Assembly (NCBI RefSeq): GCF_902506095.1
Contig: NZ_LR733293.1
Coordinates: 2,180,558-2,244,557 of the forward strand
DNA from: Arthrobacter sp. 9AX
GTDB lineage: Bacteria > Actinomycetota > Actinomycetes > Actinomycetales > Micrococcaceae
Length of the DNA stretch: 64,000 nucleotides
Direction: 5' to 3'
Shown here: positions 1 through 8,245 of the stretch, in pieces
How the letters are laid out: every line of letters starts with the position of its first letter
How positions within the stretch are numbered: position 1 is the stretch's first letter
Made by a program: the position numbers and the translations under genes
The notes under the pieces: model-generated
Seen by the model: only the letters and a program-made list of their open reading frames with translations
The model's database searches: none
What the model was told of the DNA's origin: nothing

Positions 1-1
1 T

Positions 2-553
2 GAGGCTGCCCGCGGCATTGCCTGGGTGGAGGAGCATGTTGGCCCGCTGGAGATCCTGGTGAACAACGCCGGGATCCAGCACCGGGTGCCGATGCTGGAC
101 CTGGACGTGAAGGACTGGGAGCGGGTGATTACCACGGACCTGACCAGTGCGTTCCTGGTGGGCCGGGAGGCGGCCCGGTTCATGATCCCGCGCGGGCACG
201 GCAAGATCATCAACATCTGCTCGGTCCAGACGGACCTGGCCCGGCCTACCATCGCCCCGTATATCGCGGCGAAGGGCGGGCTGCGGAACCTGACCCGGGC
301 CATGACGGCGGAGTGGGCGGCATCCGGGCTGCAGATCAACGGGATCGCGCCGGGGTACATCCACACCGAGATGACGCAGAACCTGGTCGATGATGAGCAG
401 TTCAACTCCTGGATCCTGGGCCGCACCCCGGCCAACCGGTGGGGGACCGTGCAGGACCTCGCCGGACCGGCCGTGTGGCTGGCTTCCAGCGGTTCTGACT
501 TCGTGAACGGGCAGACCATTTTTATCGACGGCGGAATGACGGTGGTGGTCTAA
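2..553 (+). CDS. SDR oxidoreductase, gluconate 5-dehydrogenase-like (5' end outside window)
   Basis: Partial classical short-chain dehydrogenase; the open frame runs in from the left window edge, so the N-terminal Rossmann glycine motif is not visible. Seen: the NNAG structural motif, a Ser in NICSVQ, the catalytic YIAAK (YxxxK), the [12 protein letters not shown] loop after strand 6 and the C-terminal [14 protein letters not shown]. This arrangement follows the IdnO/Gno gluconate 5-dehydrogenase family (NAD(P)H-dependent interconversion of 5-ketogluconate and gluconate), although 2-deoxygluconate 3-dehydrogenases are close relatives. It stops with TAA at 551-553, directly against a truncated hutU on the other strand, so its present neighbourhood is probably secondary. 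Substrate is inferred only from family resemblance. Confidence 0.85.
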   Translation, partial: EAARGIAWVEEHVGPLEILVNNAGIQHRVPMLDLDVKDWERVITTDLTSAFLVGREAARFMIPRGHGKIINICSVQTDLARPTIAPYIAAKGGLRNLTRAMTAEWAASGLQINGIAPGYIHTEMTQNLVDDEQFNSWILGRTPANRWGTVQDLAGPAVWLASSGSDFVNGQTIFIDGGMTVVV

Positions 554-867
554 TTGGCCAGCAACACCCGCGGTGCCCACTCGTTGGTCCGGAACACCCC
601 CACCGGCTTGCCGGACTGGACCAGGAGCGTCTCGTCCTTCTCCATGCTCTCCAGCGTCCGGGTGATCGCATCAAACGCCGCCCAGGACCGCACAGCCCGG
701 CCCGTGCCGCCGTACACCACCAGATCATCCGGGCGTTCAGCAACCTCCGGATCCAGATTGTTCATCAGCATCCGCAGCGGCGCCTCGGTCTGCCAGGACT
801 TGGCCGTGAGCCCAGTACCCCGGGCAGCTTTGACCGGGCGGGCACCGGAAGTGAAATCAGCTGTCAT
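550..867 (-). pseudogene. hutU: Truncated urocanate hydratase, N-terminal 105 codons
   Basis: The 105 residues match the start of urocanate hydratase (HutU), the enzyme that converts urocanate to imidazolonepropionate: [24 protein letters not shown] and [20 protein letters not shown] are hallmark segments. Full-length HutU is about 550 residues; here the frame ends after RVLLAN at a stop formed at the boundary with the neighbouring dehydrogenase gene (plus-strand CTA at 550-552). The NAD+-binding and catalytic parts are missing, so the product cannot be active. It is the last member of the leftward iclR/ABC-transporter operon and starts 30 bases after the stop of the substrate-binding protein gene. 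Confidence 0.9.
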
Positions 868-897
868 TCAAGTTCTCCTAGTACTAAGGACTGCGGA

Positions 898-1809
898 TCA
901 GGCCAGGTTTTTGGACTGAAGCCATTCCTTGGCGATTTCCCCGATGTCTTCGAACTTTGCCACGCGGCCGTTCATCTCGATCAGGTCTTCGGTGGTCAAG
1001 GCCGCGGATACCTTGTTCAGGGTGTCCTTGACGGTGCTGCTGGACTTCTTTTCATTGATGACGGGAACGATGTTCTCGGACAGGAAGAGGTTCTTGCTGT
1101 CCTCCAGCGCTACGAGGTTGTTTTCCGACAGCGCAGGGTCGGTGCTGAAGAGGTCTGCAACCTGGACCTGGCCGGAAAGGAGGGCGTTCAGCGTCAGCGG
1201 GCCGCCGGCGTCGAGCGCTGAGAATTCCTTGAACTCGAGGTTGTAGACGGACTTGAGGCCGGCGACGCCGTTGACGCGGGTCTTCCACTCCGGCGGGCCG
1301 CCCAGGACGAGTTCCTTGGCCACGGGCTCCAGGTCGCTGATGGTCTTGAGGTTGTACTTCTCCGCGGTTTCCTTCTTCACGGCCAGTACGTCCTTGTCCT
1401 CAGCTTCGGAAGCGGTCAGGAGGGTAAGGCCGGAGGGGATCTTCGTTGCCAGCTCCGCTGCTACTTCTTCAGAGGAGACTGCCTTGGTTTCGGCGTCGAG
1501 GTACTGCAGCAGTGCGCCGCCGTATTCGGGCATGAGATCGATGGAGCCGTCCTTGAGCGCGGGGATAGTGACCTCGCGGCTGCCGATGCTGGGCTTTTCG
1601 GCCACCTCGACACCCTGGGATTTCAGCGCTTCAGCGTAGATCTTGGCGATGAGCTGGCTTTCCGGGAAATCCGCGGACCCCACAATAATGCTGTCGCCTG
1701 ATGAGGCCTGGCTGTTGTTATTGGCGGTGCTCATTGGATCTCCGCCGCAGGCACTCAGGGTGATGGCGGCGACTGCCGCGAGGGTGAATCCGGTCAGGTA
1801 CTTTTTCAT
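898..1809 (-). CDS. OpuC/ProX-type ABC transporter substrate-binding lipoprotein
   Basis: A 303-residue solute-binding protein of the quaternary-amine (OpuCC/OsmF/ProX) family. It has a lipoprotein signal peptide with lipobox LSAC (Cys21) and then a Ser/Asn-rich linker. The binding domain opens with IIVGSADFPESQLIAKIY and contains DLMPEYGGALLQYLD, both typical of this family. It is the third transporter gene of the operon, after the ATPase and two permeases, separated from the upstream permease by about 85 bases that hold a small hairpin. Because the operon also contains hutU and faces hutF, the ligand may be histidine, urocanate or a histidine betaine rather than an osmoprotectant; that part is inference. 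Confidence 0.9.
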   Translation of the reverse strand: MKKYLTGFTLAAVAAITLSACGGDPMSTANNNSQASSGDSIIVGSADFPESQLIAKIYAEALKSQGVEVAEKPSIGSREVTIPALKDGSIDLMPEYGGALLQYLDAETKAVSSEEVAAELATKIPSGLTLLTASEAEDKDVLAVKKETAEKYNLKTISDLEPVAKELVLGGPPEWKTRVNGVAGLKSVYNLEFKEFSALDAGGPLTLNALLSGQVQVADLFSTDPALSENNLVALEDSKNLFLSENIVPVINEKKSSSTVKDTLNKVSAALTTEDLIEMNGRVAKFEDIGEIAKEWLQSKNLA

Positions 1810-1893
1810 GGGGTTTCTCCTGTGAGGGGTGCCGCAGGCATGCGGCAGCCAGGTGGGGGTACTTTGTGCTGCAAGGAAAGCGGGCCGGCTGGT

Positions 1894-2631
1894 TCAGACG
1901 GCGGTGGGGGTTTTCGCGGTCTCTGAGGGAATCACTTCCCCCGAAGGCAGTGTGGCCTTGACGGTGCGGCGCGTCAGTCCGGGTGACACCACGCGGCGGG
2001 TGATAAATGCCAGCAACTGGTCGAAGAACAGCGCTAGAAGTGCTACCAGCACTGCACCGGCAACCATCTGGCTGTAGTCGTTTTGCGCCTTGCCATCGAT
2101 GAGCAACCGGCCCAGTCCGCCGAGCGAAATGTAGGCCGCGATGGTCGCCGTCGAAATGATCTGGAGCAAAGCGCTTCGGACGCCGGAGAGCATGAGCGGA
2201 AGCGAGCAGGGAAGCTGCACGTCGGTGAGGATCTTCATGGTGCGGAAACCCATGCCCCGGGCGGCGTCGACGGCTGCGGCATCAACGGCGCGGACGCCGG
2301 CGTATGTATTGGTCAGGATGGGTGGGACGGCCAGGAGAACCAGCACGATCAGGCTGGGGAGGATGTAACCCATTTTGGAAGGAAAAGCGGGGGAGATGAG
2401 CAGGACCAGCAGGATCAGCAGGCCAACGCTGGGCAGGGCGCGCAGGGCGTTGGCCAGGCCCGCGATCATGAACACGCCTTTCCCGGTGACCCCGATATAG
2501 ATCCCGAGCGGGACCGCTATGACCGCTGCGATGGCCAGTGCGATCAGGGAGTAGATCAGGTGTTCGCCAATCAGCGTGGGAATGCCGTCGGCGCCGCTCC
2601 AGTGGGCCGGGTCGAACAAGTAGTTGATCAT
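1894..2631 (-). CDS. OpuC-type ABC transporter permease
   Basis: A 245-residue inner-membrane permease with about six hydrophobic segments and the BPD_transp_1 EAA-type loop (AAAVDAARGMGFRTMKILTDV). The ATG at 2631-2629 is preferred because it overlaps the upstream permease stop as ATGA; a frame extending to 2667 would add 12 residues of the neighbour's coding region. It is the second permease of a two-permease quaternary-amine-type importer, as in OpuCB/OpuCD. The Pro/Thr-rich C-terminal tail has no assigned role. Confidence 0.9.
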   Translation of the reverse strand: MINYLFDPAHWSGADGIPTLIGEHLIYSLIALAIAAVIAVPLGIYIGVTGKGVFMIAGLANALRALPSVGLLILLVLLISPAFPSKMGYILPSLIVLVLLAVPPILTNTYAGVRAVDAAAVDAARGMGFRTMKILTDVQLPCSLPLMLSGVRSALLQIISTATIAAYISLGGLGRLLIDGKAQNDYSQMVAGAVLVALLALFFDQLLAFITRRVVSPGLTRRTVKATLPSGEVIPSETAKTPTAV

Positions 2632-3278
2632 GATGCCACCACCTTGGGGGTCCAGGGCGTGAGCCACCGGTTGAGGAGGATGATCAGTCCATCGAGGATC
2701 ATCGCCAGGACCACGCAGAGGACGATGCCGGCAATGATGGGGGTGAAGAAACGCAACTGGAACCCCTGCGTGAAAAGGGAACCGAGCTGGGGGATGCCCA
2801 GCAGGGCAGCGACTGAGACCAGACTGACGTTGGAGACGGCCGCAACACGGAGCCCGGCCGAGATCACCGGGACACCGACGGGAAGCTCCACTTTCAGCAG
2901 GCTCTGGTAGGCGCGGTATCCCATGGCTTTGGCCGCCTGGACGGTGTCCTGGGGAACGGAATCCAGTGCATCGGCCACCACCCTTACCAGCAGGGCAACG
3001 GTATAGATGGTCAGGGCGGCGACGATGTTGAGGGGGTCAAGGATCTTGGTGCCGAGGATTACCGGCAACAGGACGAACAGCGCCAGGGACGGGACGGTGT
3101 AGAGGAGTCCCGCCACTCCGACCAGGAAAGGGTAGATGCGGCGGCTGCGGTGGGCCCACCAGCCCAGGGGGAGCGCGATGAGCAGGCCAAGGATCAGCGG
3201 CGTGACGGCCAGCAGTACGTGCCATCCCAGCAGGAACACGATGTTGTCGAACTGGCGTCCCAGCCATTCAAAGTTCAT
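2628..3278 (-). CDS. OpuC-type ABC transporter permease
   Basis: A 216-residue multi-pass permease. The amphipathic coupling motif (DTVQAAKAMGYRAYQSLLKV) that contacts the ATPase is visible in the middle. It is translationally coupled at both ends by ATGA overlaps, with the ATPase gene upstream (3275-3278) and the second permease downstream (2628-2631). Together with the neighbouring genes it makes a complete four-component importer. Family membership is clear; the substrate is not determined by this subunit. Confidence 0.9.
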   Translation of the reverse strand: MNFEWLGRQFDNIVFLLGWHVLLAVTPLILGLLIALPLGWWAHRSRRIYPFLVGVAGLLYTVPSLALFVLLPVILGTKILDPLNIVAALTIYTVALLVRVVADALDSVPQDTVQAAKAMGYRAYQSLLKVELPVGVPVISAGLRVAAVSNVSLVSVAALLGIPQLGSLFTQGFQLRFFTPIIAGIVLCVVLAMILDGLIILLNRWLTPWTPKVVAS

Positions 3279-4381
3279 CGGGCGGTCTCCAGGTGCGGTT
3301 CTGCCTCAATGGCCTTGACGACGTCGGTGGCTGTGACTGTGCCGAGCAGTTCGCCGTGTTCGTTGACGACGACGCCGCGGCGGCTGGGCGAGGAGAGCGC
3401 GGCGTCGAGGAGTTGGCGCATGGTTCCCGACGCCTGGGCGGACGTGCCGCTGAGGTTGAGGTGTTCCTTGCGCAGTTCGCCGTGCACCTGCTCGGGCTGT
3501 GCCCAACCGAGGGGCCTCCTGCCTGCGTCCACCACCAGGACCCAGGCACCGGTGGCCTTGGCCTGGGCTTCGGCAGCGGACGCACCGAGCTGCACTGTCC
3601 ATTCTTCACCCACAGCCACACTTCCCGCGGCGGCGGTGAAACCGAGGGAGCGGTAGCCGCGGTCGCGGCCGACAAAATCGGCCACAAACTCATCCGCGGG
3701 GGACGTGAGGAGCTCGGAGGGCGTGGCCATCTGGGCGAGCTTCCCGCCGACGCGCATTACGGCCACCTGGTCGCCCAGCTTCAGGGCTTCATCGATATCG
3801 TGCGTGACCATGATGATGGTCTTGCCGATCTCGCGCTGGAGGCGGAGGAATTCTTCCTGCAGCTGGGCCCGGACCACGGGGTCCACGGCGCTGAAGGGCT
3901 CGTCCATCAGCATAAAGGCCGGGTCCGAGGCAAGGGCGCGGGCCACGCCTACGCGCTGCTGCTGCCCGCCGGAGAGCTGCCAGGGGTACCTGTTGGCGAA
4001 GGTTTCGGGGAGCCCCACCCGTTCCATCAGTTCCAGGGCACGGTGGCGGGCCTTCTGGCGGCTCTCACCGAGCAGTAGCGGCATCGTGGCGATATTGTCC
4101 ACAATGGTTCGGTGCGGGAAGAGGCCGGCATGCTGGATGACGTAGCCGATCCTCCGGCGAAGCAACGCTGCATCCATCCCCGAGGTCGGCTGGTCGTCCA
4201 GGTATATGGTGCCGCTGGTCGGCTCAATAAGCCGGTTGATCATCCGCAGTGACGTCGTCTTGCCGCAGCCCGATGGTCCTACAAGGATGGTCAGCTTGCC
4301 GGTGGGGGCTTCAAGGTCCAGCCCGTTTACAGCCACCGTCCCGTCCGGGTAGGCCTTGGTAATGCTTTCAAACCTGATCAT
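3275..4381 (-). CDS. OpuC/HutV-type ABC transporter ATPase with C-terminal CBS domains
   Basis: A 368-residue nucleotide-binding subunit. Walker A is GPSGCGKTT (about residue 36), the Q-loop region is YVIQHAGLFPH, the ABC signature is LSGGQQQRVGVARAL, Walker B is FMLMDEPFSAVDP and the switch His follows in VTHDIDEA. After about residue 240 the protein continues into a tandem CBS region (WVLVVDAGRRPLG, GVVVNEHGELLGTV), typical of the glycine-betaine/choline/histidine-betaine ATPases. It overlaps the iclR stop by ATGA (4378-4381), so regulator and transporter share a transcript. Confidence 0.92.
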   Translation of the reverse strand: MIRFESITKAYPDGTVAVNGLDLEAPTGKLTILVGPSGCGKTTSLRMINRLIEPTSGTIYLDDQPTSGMDAALLRRRIGYVIQHAGLFPHRTIVDNIATMPLLLGESRQKARHRALELMERVGLPETFANRYPWQLSGGQQQRVGVARALASDPAFMLMDEPFSAVDPVVRAQLQEEFLRLQREIGKTIIMVTHDIDEALKLGDQVAVMRVGGKLAQMATPSELLTSPADEFVADFVGRDRGYRSLGFTAAAGSVAVGEEWTVQLGASAAEAQAKATGAWVLVVDAGRRPLGWAQPEQVHGELRKEHLNLSGTSAQASGTMRQLLDAALSSPSRRGVVVNEHGELLGTVTATDVVKAIEAEPHLETAR

Positions 4382-5064
4382 TTCTTTTCCATGCTTTCCT
4401 GGGGCAGCTCATGGTCTTTGGAGGGTGTGGCGAGGATGTTCTTCGCCACGGTCGCCAGCTCCTCGCCGATTTTGTTTGCCTTCGTTCCGTCCAGCCGGTA
4501 GCTGGGCGCCACGATGCTGAGGGCGGCCACGGTCCGGCCACCCATGATGACGGGAGCGGCAACGGCCGTCACGTCATCTTCAACGCCGCTCCGCATGACT
4601 GCGAAGCCGTTTTCTGTTCCACCACCGGTCAGGATCCTGCCCGCAGCGGATCCTTCCAGCGGGATGCTCCTGCCGACCCAGCTGGCATGCCGGATGGAAT
4701 GGGTGCCTTCAACGATGGCAATGTAGATCCCCGTCTCACCCGGGCCGGTGATGCTCAAGTAGCAGGATTCGCCGGTCCTGGCGACGAGCTCTTTCATCAC
4801 CGGGGTGCACAGGGAGACCAGTGACTCGTGGCTTAGTGCCAGGGCTCCGAGTTGGATGACACTGGCTCCTGGCCTGAAGTTTCCGGCGGAATCCCTGGAG
4901 ACAAAACCGCTGCCTTCCAAAGTCCGCAGGAGCCGAAGCGCGGTGCTGGCGGAGAGGTCCACCAACCGTGCCGCGTCGCTGAGGCTGACAGCCCCGTCCG
5001 TGCACACGGCGCTCAGAAGGGCCAATGCCCGCTCTACCGTCCGCGTCGAGGAGTCTGCAGCCAC
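4378..5064 (-). CDS. IclR-family transcriptional regulator of the hut/transport locus
   Basis: A 228-residue regulator. An N-terminal winged helix-turn-helix (SLSDAARLVDLSASTALRLL) is followed by an IclR effector domain (FRPGASVIQLGALAL, VGRSIPLEGSAAGRILT). The start is GTG at 5064-5062. It is the first gene of the leftward operon and diverges from the M20/hutF pair. Two related 38-bp elements in the 246-bp gap between the starts are the obvious candidate binding sites, one beside each promoter, consistent with autoregulation and joint control of both operons. The effector could be urocanate or a later intermediate; not shown by sequence. Confidence 0.9.
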   Translation of the reverse strand: MAADSSTRTVERALALLSAVCTDGAVSLSDAARLVDLSASTALRLLRTLEGSGFVSRDSAGNFRPGASVIQLGALALSHESLVSLCTPVMKELVARTGESCYLSITGPGETGIYIAIVEGTHSIRHASWVGRSIPLEGSAAGRILTGGGTENGFAVMRSGVEDDVTAVAAPVIMGGRTVAALSIVAPSYRLDGTKANKIGEELATVAKNILATPSKDHELPQESMEKK

Positions 5065-5101
5065 TGCCAGCCCGCTTTCAAGTGGTCCGAATCACGTTGT
5101 C

Positions 5102-5139
5102 TTGCCATTTAGTAAAAACCCATTTTCACGGAATGGCAA
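5102..5139 (-). promoter_or_regulatory. Promoter/operator element copy A (towards iclR)
   Basis: TTGCC and GGCAA half-sites exactly 28 bases apart. Read towards iclR, the element matches copy B at 29 of 38 positions, including TGAAAA and GTTTTTACT inside. In that direction TTGCCA-N17-TTTACT can serve as -35/-10, so the element may be a promoter with its operator built in. The outer arms extend to TTGCCATT/AATGGCAA. Confidence 0.65.
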
Positions 5140-5249
5140 TAGCTTTCGTCAGGTTACGAGCCCGGCGGCACTTTATGACGGCCACCGAAAACCGCACGTT
5201 TCGGCGGTGTTTCAGGGCTGTTAACGGCGCTGCCGGCGGCTCTGGGGCA

Positions 5250-5287
5250 TTGCCGTTACATGAAAAGTAGTTTTTACTTGGTGGCAA
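5250..5287 (+). promoter_or_regulatory. Promoter/operator element copy B (towards M20 gene)
   Basis: Second copy of the element, in the opposite orientation and therefore in the same orientation relative to its own gene: TTGCC-N28-GGCAA with internal TGAAAA and GTTTTTACT. TTGCCG-N17-TTTACT gives a possible -35/-10. It covers the ATG at 5260, which argues that translation of the M20 gene begins further downstream. Confidence 0.65.
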
Positions 5288-5310
5288 TGCGTATTCAATC
5301 GGAGGGCCAT

Positions 5311-6510
5311 GTGGAAACCGTCACCCAGCTGTTGGAATCAATCAAGGATGTAGGCCGGGATGCCTTCCGCGGCGGCTACACCCGGCCCGTCTACTCAACG
5401 GCCGAACTCGACCTGCGCGGGTGGTTTGTCGAGCAGGCCGGGCGGCGCGGCCTCGAGGTTGAAACCGACCGTAACGGAGTCATCTGGGCGTGGTGGGGCC
5501 AGCCGTCGGACGGGGCGTTGGTGACGGGCAGTCACCTCGACTCAGTTCCCGGAGGCGGCGCCTTCGACGGGCCGCTGGGCGTGGCCTCGGCGCTGGCCGC
5601 CGTAGACCTCCTGAGGGCGCGCGGAACCGCCCCGAGCCGTCCACTGGCCATCACGGTGTTTCCGGAAGAAGAGGGCTCGCGCTTCGGCGTTGCCTGCCTC
5701 GGCTCCCGGCTGCTCACCGGGGCCATTGACACCAACAAGGCCCTCAATCTTCGCGATGCCGACGGCAACACTTTCGCCGATGTCGCGCGCGCCAACGGAC
5801 TGGATCCCCGCTATATGGGCCCCGATGCCGAAGCGCTTGCCCGGATCGGTGACTTCGTAGAGCTTCACGTCGAGCAGGGCATTGGCCTGGGGACAGACGG
5901 CCCCGGCATTGCCGTCGGCAGTTCCGTCCTCGGCCATGGCCGCTGGAAACTGAGCATCCACGGGCAGGGAAACCATGCGGGCACCACGTTGATGGCCGAT
6001 CGCGCCGACCCCATGGTTGCCGCGGCGCAGATTATCGTGGCCGTACGTCAGGCGGCTGCCCGGCAACCCGATGCGCGGGCCACCGTAGGCCGGATTGTTC
6101 CTGTGCCTGGCGGCACCAATGTGATTCCTTCGCGCGTGGACCTGTGGCTGGATGCCCGCCACCCGGATGACAGGGTCACGGCCCACCTGGTTGAAGGCAT
6201 CCACGGCAGGGCCCAACGCGTTGCAGCGGAGGAAGGATGCACCGTCACCCTCACTGAGGAGTCATACAGCAACACTGTGCACTTTGACGCCGGCCTCACC
6301 GGCAGGATCAGCGGCCTGCTGCCTCACGCGCCCGTACTCGCTACCGGAGCCGGTCACGACGCCGGCGTCCTGGCCGGCTTCGTCCCTTCCGCCATGTTGT
6401 TCGTCCGGAATCCGAGCGGTATTTCGCATTCCCCCGAGGAACACGTGGCGGACAGGGATGCCGACGCCGGTGCTGCCGCCCTCGCGGACGTCCTGGCAGG
6501 CCTGCTGTGA
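5311..6510 (+). CDS. M20-family amidohydrolase (AllC/HyuC type), candidate N-formylglutamate deformylase
   Basis: A 399-residue dinuclear-metal amidohydrolase of the allantoate amidohydrolase/N-carbamoyl-amino-acid hydrolase branch. Metal-binding segments are all present: GSHLDS, FDGPLG, FPEEEGSRFG, ELHVEQG and SGISHSPEEH. GTG at 5311 is preferred because GGAGG lies at 5301-5305 with five bases between; the ATGs at 5260 and 5287 lie in or at the edge of the promoter element. The gene overlaps hutF by TGATG. HutF makes N-formylglutamate, which needs a deformylase, and no HutG is seen; by position this enzyme is the likely substitute. Automatic annotation would probably call it allantoate amidohydrolase. 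Confidence 0.88.
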   Translation: METVTQLLESIKDVGRDAFRGGYTRPVYSTAELDLRGWFVEQAGRRGLEVETDRNGVIWAWWGQPSDGALVTGSHLDSVPGGGAFDGPLGVASALAAVDLLRARGTAPSRPLAITVFPEEEGSRFGVACLGSRLLTGAIDTNKALNLRDADGNTFADVARANGLDPRYMGPDAEALARIGDFVELHVEQGIGLGTDGPGIAVGSSVLGHGRWKLSIHGQGNHAGTTLMADRADPMVAAAQIIVAVRQAAARQPDARATVGRIVPVPGGTNVIPSRVDLWLDARHPDDRVTAHLVEGIHGRAQRVAAEEGCTVTLTEESYSNTVHFDAGLTGRISGLLPHAPVLATGAGHDAGVLAGFVPSAMLFVRNPSGISHSPEEHVADRDADAGAAALADVLAGLL

Positions 6511-7853
6511 TGCGGTACTGGTGCGAGAAGGCAATTCTGTCCGGCACCGACGGACCCGTAACCGCCGACCGGGTCGAGATCGAAAGCGACGGCGGACGGA
6601 TCGTGCGGATCTCCTCTGGAGTGGCCGCCTCGCCGGACGCGCAGGTGCTGCCGGGCGTCGCCTTCCCGGCGGCAGCAAATGCGCATTCGCACGCTTTCCA
6701 CCGGGTGCTTCGCGGCCGGACGCATGCCGGCCGCGGCGACTTCTGGCTCTGGCGCGAGCACATGTACCGGAGCGCATCAGAGCTCACACCGGAGAGCTAC
6801 GAGCAGCTGGCTACGGCTGTATTTGCCGAGATGGTGGTTGCCGGCTTCAGCAGCGTGGCGGAGTTCCACTACGTCCACCACCAGCCCGGCGGCCGGCCCT
6901 ATCCGGAGCCGCACGCCATGGAGCTCGCCCTGGCGCGTGCGGCAGTGACTGCCGACATCCGGCTGACGCTGCTGGACACCCTGTACGTGGCCGGCGGCAT
7001 CGGCATGCCTCTCAGCGCAGAGCAGGCCCGATTCGGTGACGTGGACGTCCATGCCTGGCTGAAGCGGCTTGAGTCGCTGCGGGCCGAGGTCGCAAGCACT
7101 TTCCCGCCGGAGATGGTGAGCGTGGGAGCCGCGCTGCACTCCGTGCGTGGAGTTCCCGAGGAGGACCTGGCAGTGGTGGCCAGGGAACTGCCTGATGACC
7201 TGCCGCTGCACATCCATCTCAGTGAACAGCCTGCTGAAAATGATGCCTGCGTCGAGGCATACGGCCTGACGCCGGCCGGGCTGCTGGCGCGGCACGGCCT
7301 CCTTGGCCCAAAGCTCTCCGCCGTCCACTGCACCCATCTGACAGAAGCGGACATCAACTTGCTGGGGGAGTCGGGCACAACCGTGGTGATGTGTCCCACC
7401 ACGGAAGCCGACCTGGCCGACGGCATCGGACCTGCCCGGGTGCTTGCCGATGCCGGAGCCACCATCGCTTTGGGAACTGACCAGCACGCCGTCATCGACC
7501 CATGGATCGAAATGCGGGCGCTGGAACACGGTGAGCGCCTCAGTTCAGGACAACGCGGCCGGTTCTCCCCGGCTGAACTCCTGCAAGCCGCCACGCAAGG
7601 TGCCGCACGATCCATGGCCACACCGGTTGCGCCGGGCGCCCTGCACGTCGGGGCTGTCTGCGATGTGGTGGCAATCGTTCCCGACTCGGCGAGGACTGCA
7701 GGGTCCCGGCCCGAACAACTCCCGTTGTCCGCCACGGCCAGCGACGTTGCCCGCGTCATCATTGGCGGCAGACTCGTCGTGACGAACGGCCACCATCACA
7801 CCCTTGGCGAACCGGGACCGCTGCTGGCAGCAGCAATCCGAAACTTCACCTGA
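6510..7853 (+). CDS. hutF: Formimidoylglutamate deiminase
   Basis: A 447-residue amidohydrolase-superfamily enzyme that hydrolyses N-formimidoyl-L-glutamate to N-formyl-L-glutamate and ammonia in the five-step histidine pathway. Metal and substrate motifs: NAHSHAFHRVLRGRTH near residue 55, the FWLWREHMY segment characteristic of HutF, HIHLSEQPAEN, HCTHLTEAD and the late metal aspartate in ALGTDQHAVIDPWIEMR. Start is ATG 6510, overlapping the M20 stop as TGATG; a GTG one codon earlier (6507) is possible. Length is normal for the family. A strong hairpin follows at 7915-7963. Confidence 0.92.
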   Translation: MRYWCEKAILSGTDGPVTADRVEIESDGGRIVRISSGVAASPDAQVLPGVAFPAAANAHSHAFHRVLRGRTHAGRGDFWLWREHMYRSASELTPESYEQLATAVFAEMVVAGFSSVAEFHYVHHQPGGRPYPEPHAMELALARAAVTADIRLTLLDTLYVAGGIGMPLSAEQARFGDVDVHAWLKRLESLRAEVASTFPPEMVSVGAALHSVRGVPEEDLAVVARELPDDLPLHIHLSEQPAENDACVEAYGLTPAGLLARHGLLGPKLSAVHCTHLTEADINLLGESGTTVVMCPTTEADLADGIGPARVLADAGATIALGTDQHAVIDPWIEMRALEHGERLSSGQRGRFSPAELLQAATQGAARSMATPVAPGALHVGAVCDVVAIVPDSARTAGSRPEQLPLSATASDVARVIIGGRLVVTNGHHHTLGEPGPLLAAAIRNFT

Positions 7854-7914
7854 CCCCCGCGCAACCAACAGGGCAGCGTTTAGAAGGCTGACGACTGACG
7901 GGGTGCCCACGAAC

Positions 7915-7963
7915 CGAAAGCGCCGGTGTCACCCGCTCATTGCGGGTGGCACCGGCGCTTTCG
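7915..7963. terminator. Bidirectional hairpin terminator
   Basis: Near-perfect inverted repeat with arms CGAAAGCGCCGGTG and CACCGGCGCTTTCG enclosing a second CACCCGC/GCGGGTG pairing. It lies between hutF (rightward) and the transporter relic (leftward) and can end transcription from either side. The T-run is short. Confidence 0.75.
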
Positions 7964-7977
7964 CTTTGCAACGCCGC

Positions 7978-8245
7978 TTAGTTCGCGCGGGCCTTCTCAG
8001 CTGAGTCCGCAGCGGGGACAGCTGCCGTTTCGAGGCGGCCGCGGACGCGCTTCACGGTTTCCGGTGCAAGGATCGCCGAGGCCACGGTGATGACACCGAT
8101 GACACTGAAGTACAGGATCACCCAGCCTGGTTCGCCGTTACCGGCGTTGAGCAGGGCCACGGCGACCAGCGGCGCGATACCGCCGGCAAGGACCGATCCG
8201 AACTGGTAGCCCATGGAGGCGCCGCTGTAGCCCTTCGGCAGCGAC
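7978..8245 (-). pseudogene. 3' remnant of an MFS metabolite transporter
   Basis: Encodes only the end of a major facilitator protein of the metabolite:H+ symporter type: KGYSGASMGYQFGSVLAGG, two hydrophobic helices (LVAVALLNA and VILYFSVIGVITVASAIL) and a charged tail. Full-length members have about 430 residues and twelve helices; at most 90 residues remain. The 5' part has been replaced by a piece of a GAF-domain regulator, with the join between about 8226 and 8245. Probably not expressed as a functional transporter. Confidence 0.8.

Noticed and set aside
1829..1850. TGCCGC/GCGGCA hairpin between the binding-protein and permease genes as a terminator
   Set aside because: Only six base pairs with no T-run inside an operon; at most a minor RNA structure.
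5260..5310. ATG 5260 as start of the M20 gene
   Set aside because: It lies inside the duplicated promoter/operator element and has no ribosome-binding site, whereas GTG 5311 has GGAGG at a good distance.
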